A stretch of 64,000 nt of DNA. Origin: Procambarus clarkii (lineage: Eukaryota > Arthropoda > Malacostraca > Decapoda > Cambaridae). Made by a program: the position numbers and the translations under genes. Shown here piece after piece: positions 13,001-27,610 of this stretch (positions within the stretch are counted from its first letter, which is position 1; the number at the start of each line of letters is the position of its first letter). The notes under the pieces are model-generated. The model was not told where the DNA came from. It searched no databases and saw nothing but the letters and a program-made list of their open reading frames with translations. The stretch spans positions 27,965,350-28,029,349 of the forward strand of contig NC_091219.1 in assembly GCF_040958095.1 (NCBI RefSeq), read 5' to 3'.

Positions 13001-16000
13001 CCCAGCCCTGGCGAAATCGTCATTTTTCACAAAACTCAAAATCAAAACCAGCCATAGAATCGTTTTGAAAATGGTACCATTGTGTTTACCACAGCAATTT
13101 ACATTCCTTTCTGTTAAGTCTTTCTTTGCTAATTTTAAATATTAACGCCTATACAGCCATATTTACTGAGATACAGCCACCTCAAATATCAAACCTATCA
13201 TCGTGTTTTCTCAACAAATTACTAAGGAAAAAGAGTTTTAAAAAATGTAATAATAATCAAAATGAGCTAAATAATAAATGGATAATCAAAATAACATTAT
13301 ATCAATATTCCTCATGTATTTAGAGACTACTATGCATGGTGCGTATATGGGCATATGTATGCTACTTATATAGGCATTTGTATGGTACCTATATTGGCAT
13401 ATGAATGGTACTTATATGGGCATTTATGGTACTTATAAGGGCATATGTATGATAGTTATAAGGGTATATGTATGATACTTATAAGAACATATGTATTGTT
13501 CTTATAAGGGCATAAGTATGGTACCTTTTTGGGCATATGTATGTTACTTATAAGAGCTTTTGTATGGTACCTCAATGGGCATATGTATTGTTCTTATATG
13601 GGCATATGTATGACACTTATATGGGATTGAGTATGGTACCTTTATGGGTATGTCTTTGGTACTTATGTACTTACGTACCTCTATGGTACTTACGTACCTT
13701 TTACCTTACACAGACAGTCATCCGTATTTTATAGATATAGAAGATAGACAATGATTAAATCAAGTAATAAAAACTTGACCAGCGGACGAAGACAAAGATG
13801 GGGTACATACAGCCCGCCGCCTGCAAAGAATCCCAGCCCTGGCGAAATCGTCATTTTTCACAAAACTCAAAATCAAAACCAGCCATAGAATCGTTTTGAA
13901 AATGGTACCATTGTGTTTACCACAGCAATTTACATTTCTTTCTGTTAAGTCTTTCTTTGCTAATTTTAAATATTAACGCCTATACAGCCATATTTACTGA
14001 GATACAGCCACCTCAAATATCAAACCTATCATCGTGTTTTCTCAACAAATTACTAAGGAAAATGAGTTTTAAAAAATGTAATAATAATCAAAATGAGCTA
14101 AATAATAAATGGATAATCAAAATAACATTATATCAATATTCCTCATGTATTTAATAATTTTTAATAATATAATAATTTTTATTTAGGCAAAGGTACATAC
14201 ATAAAGAGATTTTACAAAGTTTGTTGGCTTTATAGATAGAGCTAGTACATACAATGCCTAAAGCCACTATTACGCAAAGCGTTTCGGGCGAGACTACTAT
14301 GCATGGTGCGTATATGGGCATATGTATGCTACTTATATAGGCATTTGTATGGTACCTATATTGGCATATGAATGGTACTTATATGGGCATTTATGGTACT
14401 TATAAGGGCATATGTATGATAGTTATAAGGGTATATGTATGATACTTATAAGAACATATGTATTGTTCTTATAAGGGCATAAGTATGGTACCTTTTTGGG
14501 CATATGTATGTTACTTATAAGAGCTTTTGTATGGTACCTCAATGGGCATATGTATTGTTCTTATATGGGCATATGTATGACACTTATATGGGATTGAGTA
14601 TGGTACCTTTATGGGTATGTCTTTGGTACTTATGTACTTACGTACCTCTATGGTACTTACGTACCTTTTACCTTACACAGACAGTCATCCGTATTTTATA
14701 GATATAGAAGATAGACAATGATTAAATCAAGTAATAAAAACTTGACCAGCGGACGAAGACAAAGATGGGGTACATACAGCCCGCCGCCTGCAAAGAATCC
14801 CAGCCCTGGCGAAATCGTCATTTTTCACAAAACTCAAAATCAAAACCAGCCATAGAATCGTTTTGAAAATGGTACCATTGTGTTTACCACAGCAATTTAC
14901 ATTTCTTTCTGTTAAGTCTTTCTTTGCTAATTTTAAATATTAACGCCTATACAGCCATATTTACTGAGATACAGCCACCTCAAATATCAAACCTATCATC
15001 GTGTTTTCTCAACAAATTACTAAGGAAAAAGAGTTTTAAAAAATGTAATAATAATCAAAATGAGCTAAATAATAAATGGATAATCAAAATAACATTATAT
15101 CAATATTCCTCATGTATTTAGAGACTACTATGCATGGTGCGTATATGGGCATATGTATGCTACTTATATAGGCATTTGTATGGTACCTATATTGGCATAT
15201 GAATGGTACTTATATGGGCATTTATGGTACTTATAAGGGCATATGTATGATAGTTATAAGGGTATATGTATGATACTTATAAGAACATATGTATTGTTCT
15301 TATAAGGGCATAAGTATGGTACCTTTTTGGGCATATGTATGTTACTTATAAGAGCTTTTGTATGGTACCTCAATGGGCATATGTATTGTTCTTATATGGG
15401 CATATGTATGACACTTATATGGGATTGAGTATGGTACCTTTATGGGTATGTCTTTGGTACTTATGTACTTACGTACCTCTATGGTACTTACGTACCTTTT
15501 ACCTTACACAGACAGTCATCCGTATTTTATAGATATAGAAGATAGACAATGATTAAATCAAGTAATAAAAACTTGACCAGCGGACGAAGACAAAGATGGG
15601 GTACATACAGCCCGCCGCCTGCAAAGAATCCCAGCCCTGGCGAAATCGTCATTTTTCACAAAACTCAAAATCAAAACCAGCCATAGAATCGTTTTGAAAA
15701 TGGTACCATTGTGTTTACCACAGCAATTTACATTTCTTTCTGTTAAGTCTTTCTTTGCTAATTTTAAATATTAACGCCTATACAGCCATATTTACTGAGA
15801 TACAGCCACCTCAAATATCAAACCTATCATCGTGTTTTCTCAACAAATTACTAAGGAAAAAGAGTTTTAAAAAATGTAATAATAATCAAAATGAGCTAAA
15901 TAATAAATGGATAATCAAAATAACATTATATCAATATTCCTCATGTATTTAGAGACTACTATGCATGGTGCGTATATGGGCATATGTATGCTACTTATAT

Positions 16001-19000
16001 AGGCATTTGTATGGTACCTATATTGGCATATGAATGGTACTTATATGGGCATTTATGGTACTTATAAGGGCATATGTATGATAGTTATAAGGGTATATGT
16101 ATGATACTTATAAGAACATATGTATTGTTCTTATAAGGGCATAAGTATGGTACCTTTTTGGGCATATGTATGTTACTTATAAGAGCTTTTGTATGGTACC
16201 TCAATGGGCATATGTATTGTTCTTATATGGGCATATGTATGACACTTATATGGGATTGAGTATGGTACCTTTATGGGTATGTCTTTGGTACTTATGTACT
16301 TACGTACCTCTATGGTACTTACGTACCTTTTACCTTACACAGACAGTCATCCGTATTTTATAGATATAGAAGATAGACAATGATTAAATCAAGTAATAAA
16401 AACTTGACCAGCGGACGAAGACAAAGATGGGGTACATACAGCCCGCCGCCTGCAAAGAATCCCAGCCCTGGCGAAATCGTCATTTTTCACAAAACTCAAA
16501 ATCAAAACCAGCCATAGAATCGTTTTGAAAATGGTACCATTGTGTTTACCACAGCAATTTACATTTCTTTCTGTTAAGTCTTTCTTTGCTAATTTTAAAT
16601 ATTAACGCCTATACAGCCATATTTACTGAGATACAGCCACCTCAAATATCAAACCTATCATCGTGTTTTCTCAACAAATTACTAAGGAAAATGAGTTTTA
16701 AAAAATGTAATAATAATCAAAATGAGCTAAATAATAAATGGATAATCAAAATAACATTATATCAATATTCCTCATGTATTTAATAATTTTTAATAATATA
16801 ATAATTTTTATTTAGGCAAAGGTACATACATAAAGAGATTTTACAAAGTTTGTTGGCTTTATAGATAGAGCTAGTACATACAATGCCTAAAGCCACTATT
16901 ACGCAAAGCGTTTCGGGCGAGACTACTATGCATGGTGCGTATATGGGCATATGTATGCTACTTATATAGGCATTTGTATGGTACCTATATTGGCATATGA
17001 ATGGTACTTATATGGGCATTTATGGTACTTATAAGGGCATATGTATGATAGTTATAAGGGTATATGTATGATACTTATAAGAACATATGTATTGTTCTTA
17101 TAAGGGCATAAGTATGGTACCTTTTTGGGCATATGTATGTTACTTATAAGAGCTTTTGTATGGTACCTCAATGGGCATATGTATTGTTCTTATATGGGCA
17201 TATGTATGACACTTATATGGGATTGAGTATGGTACCTTTATGGGTATGTCTTTGGTACTTATGTACTTACGTACCTCTATGGTACTTACGTACCTTTTAC
17301 CTTACACAGACAGTCATCCGTATTTTATAGATATAGAAGATAGACAATGATTAAATCAAGTAATAAAAACTTGACCAGCGGACGAAGACAAAGATGGGGT
17401 ACATACAGCCCGCCGCCTGCAAAGAATCCCAGCCCTGGCGAAATCGTCATTTTTCACAAAACTCAAAATCAAAACCAGCCATAGAATCGTTTTGAAAATG
17501 GTACCATTGTGTTTACCACAGCAATTTACATTTCTTTCTGTTAAGTCTTTCTTTGCTAATTTTAAATATTAACGCCTATACAGCCATATTTACTGAGATA
17601 CAGCCACCTCAAATATCAAACCTATCATCGTGTTTTCTCAACAAATTACTAAGGAAAAAGAGTTTTAAAAAATGTAATAATAATCAAAATGAGCTAAATA
17701 ATAAATGGATAATCAAAATAACATTATATCAATATTCCTCATGTATTTAGAGACTACTATGCATGGTGCGTATATGGGCATATGTATGCTACTTATATAG
17801 GCATTTGTATGGTACCTATATTGGCATATGAATGGTACTTATATGGGCATTTATGGTACTTATAAGGGCATATGTATGATAGTTATAAGGGTATATGTAT
17901 GATACTTATAAGAACATATGTATTGTTCTTATAAGGGCATAAGTATGGTACCTTTTTGGGCATATGTATGTTACTTATAAGAGCTTTTGTATGGTACCTC
18001 AATGGGCATATGTATTGTTCTTATATGGGCATATGTATGACACTTATATGGGATTGAGTATGGTACCTTTATGGGTATGTCTTTGGTACTTATGTACTTA
18101 CGTACCTCTATGGTACTTACGTACCTTTTACCTTACACAGACAGTCATCCGTATTTTATAGATATAGAAGATAGACAATGATTAAATCAAGTAATAAAAA
18201 CTTGACCAGCGGACGAAGACAAAGATGGGGTACATACAGCCCGCCGCCTGCAAAGAATCCCAGCCCTGGCGAAATCGTCATTTTTCACAAAACTCAAAAT
18301 CAAAACCAGCCATAGAATCGTTTTGAAAATGGTACCATTGTGTTTACCACAGCAATTTACATTTCTTTCTGTTAAGTCTTTCTTTGCTAATTTTAAATAT
18401 TAACGCCTATACAGCCATATTTACTGAGATACAGCCACCTCAAATATCAAACCTATCATCGTGTTTTCTCAACAAATTACTAAGGAAAAAGAGTTTTAAA
18501 AAATGTAATAATAATCAAAATGAGCTAAATAATAAATGGATAATCAAAATAACATTATATCAATATTCCTCATGTATTTAGAGACTACTATGCATGGTGC
18601 GTATATGGGCATATGTATGCTACTTATATAGGCATTTGTATGGTACCTATATTGGCATATGAATGGTACTTATATGGGCATTTATGGTACTTATAAGGGC
18701 ATATGTATGATAGTTATAAGGGTATATGTATGATACTTATAAGAACATATGTATTGTTCTTATAAGGGCATAAGTATGGTACCTTTTTGGGCATATGTAT
18801 GTTACTTATAAGAGCTTTTGTATGGTACCTCAATGGGCATATGTATTGTTCTTATATGGGCATATGTATGACACTTATATGGGATTGAGTATGGTACCTT
18901 TATGGGTATGTCTTTGGTACTTATGTACTTACGTACCTCTATGGTACTTACGTACCTTTTACCTTACACAGACAGTCATCCGTATTTTATAGATATAGAA

Positions 19001-22000
19001 GATAGACAATGATTAAATCAAGTAATAAAAACTTGACCAGCGGACGAAGACAAAGATGGGGTACATACAGCCCGCCGCCTGCAAAGAATCCCAGCCCTGG
19101 CGAAATCGTCATTTTTCACAAAACTCAAAATCAAAACCAGCCATAGAATCGTTTTGAAAATGGTACCATTGTGTTTACCACAGCAATTTACATTTCTTTC
19201 TGTTAAGTCTTTCTTTGCTAATTTTAAATATTAACGCCTATACAGCCATATTTACTGAGATACAGCCACCTCAAATATCAAACCTATCATCGTGTTTTCT
19301 CAACAAATTACTAAGGAAAAAGAGTTTTAAAAAATGTAATAATAATCAAAATGAGCTAAATAATAAATGGATAATCAAAATAACATTATATCAATATTCC
19401 TCATGTATTTAGAGACTACTATGCATGGTGCGTATATGGGCATATGTATGCTACTTATATAGGCATTTGTATGGTACCTATATTGGCATATGAATGGTAC
19501 TTATATGGGCATTTATGGTACTTATAAGGGCATATGTATGATAGTTATAAGGGTATATGTATGATACTTATAAGAACATATGTATTGTTCTTATAAGGGC
19601 ATAAGTATGGTACCTTTTTGGGCATATGTATGTTACTTATAAGAGCTTTTGTATGGTACCTCAATGGGCATATGTATTGTTCTTATATGGGCATATGTAT
19701 GACACTTATATGGGATTGAGTATGGTACCTTTATGGGTATGTCTTTGGTACTTATGTACTTACGTACCTCTATGGTACTTACGTACCTTTTACCTTACAC
19801 AGACAGTCATCCGTATTTTATAGATATAGAAGATAGACAATGATTAAATCAAGTAATAAAAACTTGACCAGCGGACGAAGACAAAGATGGGGTACATACA
19901 GCCCGCCGCCTGCAAAGAATCCCAGCCCTGGCGAAATCGTCATTTTTCACAAAACTCAAAATCAAAACCAGCCATAGAATCGTTTTGAAAATGGTACCAT
20001 TGTGTTTACCACAGCAATTTACATTTCTTTCTGTTAAGTCTTTCTTTGCTAATTTTAAATATTAACGCCTATACAGCCATATTTACTGAGATACAGCCAC
20101 CTCAAATATCAAACCTATCATCGTGTTTTCTCAACAAATTACTAAGGAAAATGAGTTTTAAAAAATGTAATAATAATCAAAATGAGCTAAATAATAAATG
20201 GATAATCAAAATAACATTATATCAATATTCCTCATGTATTTAATAATTTTTAATAATATAATAATTTTTATTTAGGCAAAGGTACATACATAAAGAGATT
20301 TTACAAAGTTTGTTGGCTTTATAGATAGAGCTAGTACATACAATGCCTAAAGCCACTATTACGCAAAGCGTTTCGGGCGAGACTACTATGCATGGTGCGT
20401 ATATGGGCATATGTATGCTACTTATATAGGCATTTGTATGGTACCTATATTGGCATATGAATGGTACTTATATGGGCATTTATGGTACTTATAAGGGCAT
20501 ATGTATGATAGTTATAAGGGTATATGTATGATACTTATAAGAACATATGTATTGTTCTTATAAGGGCATAAGTATGGTACCTTTTTGGGCATATGTATGT
20601 TACTTATAAGAGCTTTTGTATGGTACCTCAATGGGCATATGTATTGTTCTTATATGGGCATATGTATGACACTTATATGGGATTGAGTATGGTACCTTTA
20701 TGGGTATGTCTTTGGTACTTATGTACTTACGTACCTCTATGGTACTTACGTACCTTTTACCTTACACAGACAGTCATCCGTATTTTATAGATATAGAAGA
20801 TAGACAATGATTAAATCAAGTAATAAAAACTTGACCAGCGGACGAAGACAAAGATGGGGTACATACAGCCCGCCGCCTGCAAAGAATCCCAGCCCTGGCG
20901 AAATCGTCATTTTTCACAAAACTCAAAATCAAAACCAGCCATAGAATCGTTTTGAAAATGGTACCATTGTGTTTACCACAGCAATTTACATTTCTTTCTG
21001 TTAAGTCTTTCTTTGCTAATTTTAAATATTAACGCCTATACAGCCATATTTACTGAGATACAGCCACCTCAAATATCAAACCTATCATCGTGTTTTCTCA
21101 ACAAATTACTAAGGAAAAAGAGTTTTAAAAAATGTAATAATAATCAAAATGAGCTAAATAATAAATGGATAATCAAAATAACATTATATCAATATTCCTC
21201 ATGTATTTAGAGACTACTATGCATGGTGCGTATATGGGCATATGTATGCTACTTATATAGGCATTTGTATGGTACCTATATTGGCATATGAATGGTACTT
21301 ATATGGGCATTTATGGTACTTATAAGGGCATATGTATGATAGTTATAAGGGTATATGTATGATACTTATAAGAACATATGTATTGTTCTTATAAGGGCAT
21401 AAGTATGGTACCTTTTTGGGCATATGTATGTTACTTATAAGAGCTTTTGTATGGTACCTCAATGGGCATATGTATTGTTCTTATATGGGCATATGTATGA
21501 CACTTATATGGGATTGAGTATGGTACCTTTATGGGTATGTCTTTGGTACTTATGTACTTACGTACCTCTATGGTACTTACGTACCTTTTACCTTACACAG
21601 ACAGTCATCCGTATTTTATAGATATAGAAGATAGACAATGATTAAATCAAGTAATAAAAACTTGACCAGCGGACGAAGACAAAGATGGGGTACATACAGC
21701 CCGCCGCCTGCAAAGAATCCCAGCCCTGGCGAAATCGTCATTTTTCACAAAACTCAAAATCAAAACCAGCCATAGAATCGTTTTGAAAATGGTACCATTG
21801 TGTTTACCACAGCAATTTACATTTCTTTCTGTTAAGTCTTTCTTTGCTAATTTTAAATATTAACGCCTATACAGCCATATTTACTGAGATACAGCCACCT
21901 CAAATATCAAACCTATCATCGTGTTTTCTCAACAAATTACTAAGGAAAAAGAGTTTTAAAAAATGTAATAATAATCAAAATGAGCTAAATAATAAATGGA

Positions 22001-25000
22001 TAATCAAAATAACATTATATCAATATTCCTCATGTATTTAGAGACTACTATGCATGGTGCGTATATGGGCATATGTATGCTACTTATATAGGCATTTGTA
22101 TGGTACCTATATTGGCATATGAATGGTACTTATATGGGCATTTATGGTACTTATAAGGGCATATGTATGATAGTTATAAGGGTATATGTATGATACTTAT
22201 AAGAACATATGTATTGTTCTTATAAGGGCATAAGTATGGTACCTTTTTGGGCATATGTATGTTACTTATAAGAGCTTTTGTATGGTACCTCAATGGGCAT
22301 ATGTATTGTTCTTATATGGGCATATGTATGACACTTATATGGGATTGAGTATGGTACCTTTATGGGTATGTCTTTGGTACTTATGTACTTACGTACCTCT
22401 ATGGTACTTACGTACCTTTTACCTTACACAGACAGTCATCCGTATTTTATAGATATAGAAGATAGACAATGATTAAATCAAGTAATAAAAACTTGACCAG
22501 CGGACGAAGACAAAGATGGGGTACATACAGCCCGCCGCCTGCAAAGAATCCCAGCCCTGGCGAAATCGTCATTTTTCACAAAACTCAAAATCAAAACCAG
22601 CCATAGAATCGTTTTGAAAATGGTACCATTGTGTTTACCACAGCAATTTACATTTCTTTCTGTTAAGTCTTTCTTTGCTAATTTTAAATATTAACGCCTA
22701 TACAGCCATATTTACTGAGATACAGCCACCTCAAATATCAAACCTATCATCGTGTTTTCTCAACAAATTACTAAGGAAAAAGAGTTTTAAAAAATGTAAT
22801 AATAATCAAAATGAGCTAAATAATAAATGGATAATCAAAATAACATTATATCAATATTCCTCATGTATTTAGAGACTACTATGCATGGTGCGTATATGGG
22901 CATATGTATGCTACTTATATAGGCATTTGTATGGTACCTATATTGGCATATGAATGGTACTTATATGGGCATTTATGGTACTTATAAGGGCATATGTATG
23001 ATAGTTATAAGGGTATATGTATGATACTTATAAGAACATATGTATTGTTCTTATAAGGGCATAAGTATGGTACCTTTTTGGGCATATGTATGTTACTTAT
23101 AAGAGCTTTTGTATGGTACCTCAATGGGCATATGTATTGTTCTTATATGGGCATATGTATGACACTTATATGGGATTGAGTATGGTACCTTTATGGGTAT
23201 GTCTTTGGTACTTATGTACTTACGTACCTCTATGGTACTTACGTACCTTTTACCTTACACAGACAGTCATCCGTATTTTATAGATATAGAAGATAGACAA
23301 TGATTAAATCAAGTAATAAAAACTTGACCAGCGGACGAAGACAAAGATGGGGTACATACAGCCCGCCGCCTGCAAAGAATCCCAGCCCTGGCGAAATCGT
23401 CATTTTTCACAAAACTCAAAATCAAAACCAGCCATAGAATCGTTTTGAAAATGGTACCATTGTGTTTACCACAGCAATTTACATTTCTTTCTGTTAAGTC
23501 TTTCTTTGCTAATTTTAAATATTAACGCCTATACAGCCATATTTACTGAGATACAGCCACCTCAAATATCAAACCTATCATCGTGTTTTCTCAACAAATT
23601 ACTAAGGAAAAAGAGTTTTAAAAAATGTAATAATAATCAAAATGAGCTAAATAATAAATGGATAATCAAAATAACATTATATCAATATTCCTCATGTATT
23701 TAGAGACTACTATGCATGGTGCGTATATGGGCATATGTATGCTACTTATATAGGCATTTGTATGGTACCTATATTGGCATATGAATGGTACTTATATGGG
23801 CATTTATGGTACTTATAAGGGCATATGTATGATAGTTATAAGGGTATATGTATGATACTTATAAGAACATATGTATTGTTCTTATAAGGGCATAAGTATG
23901 GTACCTTTTTGGGCATATGTATGTTACTTATAAGAGCTTTTGTATGGTACCTCAATGGGCATATGTATTGTTCTTATATGGGCATATGTATGACACTTAT
24001 ATGGGATTGAGTATGGTACCTTTATGGGTATGTCTTTGGTACTTATGTACTTACGTACCTCTATGGTACTTACGTACCTTTTACCTTACACAGACAGTCA
24101 TCCGTATTTTATAGATATAGAAGATAGACAATGATTAAATCAAGTAATAAAAACTTGACCAGCGGACGAAGACAAAGATGGGGTACATACAGCCCGCCGC
24201 CTGCAAAGAATCCCAGCCCTGGCGAAATCGTCATTTTTCACAAAACTCAAAATCAAAACCAGCCATAGAATCGTTTTGAAAATGGTACCATTGTGTTTAC
24301 CACAGCAATTTACATTTCTTTCTGTTAAGTCTTTCTTTGCTAATTTTAAATATTAACGCCTATACAGCCATATTTACTGAGATACAGCCACCTCAAATAT
24401 CAAACCTATCATCGTGTTTTCTCAACAAATTACTAAGGAAAATGAGTTTTAAAAAATGTAATAATAATCAAAATGAGCTAAATAATAAATGGATAATCAA
24501 AATAACATTATATCAATATTCCTCATGTATTTAATAATTTTTAATAATATAATAATTTTTATTTAGGCAAAGGTACATACATAAAGAGATTTTACAAAGT
24601 TTGTTGGCTTTATAGATAGAGCTAGTACATACAATGCCTAAAGCCACTATTACGCAAAGCGTTTCGGGCGAGACTACTATGCATGGTGCGTATATGGGCA
24701 TATGTATGCTACTTATATAGGCATTTGTATGGTACCTATATTGGCATATGAATGGTACTTATATGGGCATTTATGGTACTTATAAGGGCATATGTATGAT
24801 AGTTATAAGGGTATATGTATGATACTTATAAGAACATATGTATTGTTCTTATAAGGGCATAAGTATGGTACCTTTTTGGGCATATGTATGTTACTTATAA
24901 GAGCTTTTGTATGGTACCTCAATGGGCATATGTATTGTTCTTATATGGGCATATGTATGACACTTATATGGGATTGAGTATGGTACCTTTATGGGTATGT

Positions 25001-26703
25001 CTTTGGTACTTATGTACTTACGTACCTCTATGGTACTTACGTACCTTTTACCTTACACAGACAGTCATCCGTATTTTATAGATATAGAAGATAGACAATG
25101 ATTAAATCAAGTAATAAAAACTTGACCAGCGGACGAAGACAAAGATGGGGTACATACAGCCCGCCGCCTGCAAAGAATCCCAGCCCTGGCGAAATCGTCA
25201 TTTTTCACAAAACTCAAAATCAAAACCAGCCATAGAATCGTTTTGAAAATGGTACCATTGTGTTTACCACAGCAATTTACATTTCTTTCTGTTAAGTCTT
25301 TCTTTGCTAATTTTAAATATTAACGCCTATACAGCCATATTTACTGAGATACAGCCACCTCAAATATCAAACCTATCATCGTGTTTTCTCAACAAATTAC
25401 TAAGGAAAAAGAGTTTTAAAAAATGTAATAATAATCAAAATGAGCTAAATAATAAATGGATAATCAAAATAACATTATATCAATATTCCTCATGTATTTA
25501 GAGACTACTATGCATGGTGCGTATATGGGCATATGTATGCTACTTATATAGGCATTTGTATGGTACCTATATTGGCATATGAATGGTACTTATATGGGCA
25601 TTTATGGTACTTATAAGGGCATATGTATGATAGTTATAAGGGTATATGTATGATACTTATAAGAACATATGTATTGTTCTTATAAGGGCATAAGTATGGT
25701 ACCTTTTTGGGCATATGTATGTTACTTATAAGAGCTTTTGTATGGTACCTCAATGGGCATATGTATTGTTCTTATATGGGCATATGTATGACACTTATAT
25801 GGGATTGAGTATGGTACCTTTATGGGTATGTCTTTGGTACTTATGTACTTACGTACCTCTATGGTACTTACGTACCTTTTACCTTACACAGACAGTCATC
25901 CGTATTTTATAGATATAGAAGATAGACAATGATTAAATCAAGTAATAAAAACTTGACCAGCGGACGAAGACAAAGATGGGGTACATACAGCCCGCCGCCT
26001 GCAAAGAATCCCAGCCCTGGCGAAATCGTCATTTTTCACAAAACTCAAAATCAAAACCAGCCATAGAATCGTTTTGAAAATGGTACCATTGTGTTTACCA
26101 CAGCAATTTACATTTCTTTCTGTTAAGTCTTTCTTTGCTAATTTTAAATATTAACGCCTATACAGCCATATTTACTGAGATACAGCCACCTCAAATATCA
26201 AACCTATCATCGTGTTTTCTCAACAAATTACTAAGGAAAATGAGTTTTAAAAAATGTAATAATAATCAAAATGAGCTAAATAATAAATGGATAATCAAAA
26301 TAACATTATATCAATATTCCTCATGTATTTAGAGACTACTATGCATGGTGCGTATATGGGCATATGTATGCTACTTATATAGGCATTTGTATGGTACCTA
26401 TATTGGCATATGAATGGTACTTATATGGGCATTTATGGTACTTATAAGGGCATATGTATGATAGTTATAAGGGTATATGTATGATACTTATAAGAACATA
26501 TGTATTGTTCTTATAAGGGCATAAGTATGGTACCTTTTTGGGCATATGTATGTTACTTATAAGAGCTTTTGTATGGTACCTCAATGGGCATATGTATTGT
26601 TCTTATATGGGCATATGTATGACACTTATATGGGATTGAGTATGGTACCTTTATGGGTATGTCTTTGGTACTTATGTACTTACGTACCTCTATGGTACTT
26701 ACG

Positions 26704-26775
26704 TATGGTATGATTACGTATGGTATGATTAAATCAAGTAATATAAACTTGACCAGCGGACGAAGACAAAGATGG
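26704..26775. repeat. Degenerate right edge of the satellite array
   Basis: After 26703 the last unit loses the normal segment CCTTTTACCTTACACAGACA and about 35 following bases. In its place is a 15-bp microduplication (TACGTATGGTATGAT twice). Unit sequence then resumes at ATGATTAAATCAAGTAAT with extra changes, and stops at AAGATGG, where LINE-like sequence begins. Diverged terminal copies are normal at satellite edges, where homogenisation is weak, so this looks like a genuine array boundary. Confidence 0.85.
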
Positions 26776-26900
26776 AGCAAGTTAGGCGAGGTGGTGGTAT
26801 AGGCCAAAACCATCAGTAGTTTCAAAGCGTTATATGACAGTGCTGGGTAGACGGGACACCACGAGCGTAGCTCTCATCCTGTAACTTAAGTAATTACACA
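26776..26900 (+). mobile_element. LINE 3'-end fragment fused to the satellite
   Basis: The stretch AGCAAGTTAGGCGAGG through CCACGAGCGTAGCTCTC to GTAATTACACAC matches the end of the degenerate LINE just downstream (27490-27610), including CATCAGTAGTTTCAAAG and GACGGGACACCACGAGC. It therefore represents a second copy of that LINE's 3' end, truncated at its 5' side and abutting the last satellite unit with no spacer. The family appears CR1/Jockey-like from the adjacent reverse transcriptase remnant. Confidence 0.75.
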
Positions 26901-27610
26901 CGGGGTGACAGGTAAGCTTCTAACATGGATGAAAAATTTTCTGATAGAAAAACGAGGGTAGTAATCAGAGGCAATGTATTGGACTGGAGAAATGTCGCAA
27001 GTGGAGTACCACAGGGTTCAGTTTTAGCACTGGTGATATTCATTTTCTTCATAAACGATCTACCAGATGGAATACAGAATTATATGAACACGTTTGCTGA
27101 TGATGCTAAGATAATACCGAAGATAAGAAACTTAAATGATTGTCATGCCCTTCAAGAAGACCTAGGCAAAATAAGTACAGTATATGGAGCACCACTTCGC
27201 ATTTATTCACATTAAATTCCATTTGCCATGTTGTGGAATGTGTAATAGGAGAACACAGACCCCACACAACCTATAAATTATGTGAGAAATCTTTAAAGAA
27301 CTCTGATAAAAGAAAGAAATCTAGGGTGGTTCTAGATAGAAAACTATCACCCGAGGACCACATAAAGAACATTGTGTGAGGAGCCTATGCCATGCTTTCT
27401 AACTTCAAAATTGCTAAGTTAAGGCAACAAAAGTGCCGAAAAAAACATTAGAAAGTTTTCTCTTGCAGAGAGGTAGAGGGCTGGAACAAGCTAAGTGAGG
27501 AGGTAGAGGCCAAAATTATCAGTAGTTTCAAAGTGTTATATAACAAAGCGTACTGGGAAGACGGGACACCACGAGCATAGTTCTCGTCCTGTAACTTCAC
27601 TTGGGTAATT
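26901..27610 (+). pseudogene. Degenerate CR1/Jockey-type LINE reverse transcriptase
   Basis: At 26925-27215 the translation contains SGVPQGSVL followed by FFINDLPDGI and FADDAKI. These are the conserved segment before, and the core of, the reverse transcriptase active-site motif (two catalytic Asp in FADD) of non-LTR retrotransposons. The preceding TGKLLTWMKNFL peptide is in another frame, so a frameshift lies near 26930. Around 27300-27380 a second frame carries VVLDRKLSPEDHIKNIV, the usual DLGV-type segment after the RT. Sequence between the pieces is lost, and the 3' end at 27490-27605 still encodes WNKLSEEVEA and then stops. No endonuclease domain or complete ORF survives, so this is a dead, internally deleted copy. 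Confidence 0.85.

Larger units (their letters stand above)
1..26703. repeat. Satellite array, 831/967-bp composite units
   Basis: Thirty complete head-to-tail periods are visible, anchored on the same ATGTATGTTACTT site at 256, 1223, 2054, 3021, 3852, 4683, 5650 and so on to 26546. Spacings are only 831 (20 times) or 967 (10 times). The array starts mid-unit at base 1, so its left end is outside the window. Units look identical by eye apart from the 136-bp presence/absence block, one linked T/A site and one isolated change at 13106. The two 65-codon open frames recurring in each unit are repeat by-products: they start inside subrepeats or on TTG, have no domain, and repeat with the array. No promoter or gene is recognised inside a unit. 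The sequence suits a recently amplified or actively homogenised satellite; an assembly expansion or collapse cannot be excluded. Confidence 0.98.

Noticed and set aside
1..26703. CRISPR-like or rRNA/histone-type tandem gene array
   Set aside because: Units are far too long for CRISPR repeats, there are no spacers, and no rRNA, snRNA or histone sequence is recognisable.
26553..26825. 90-codon minus-strand ORF at the array edge
   Set aside because: It is the reverse complement of satellite subrepeats joined to LINE debris.
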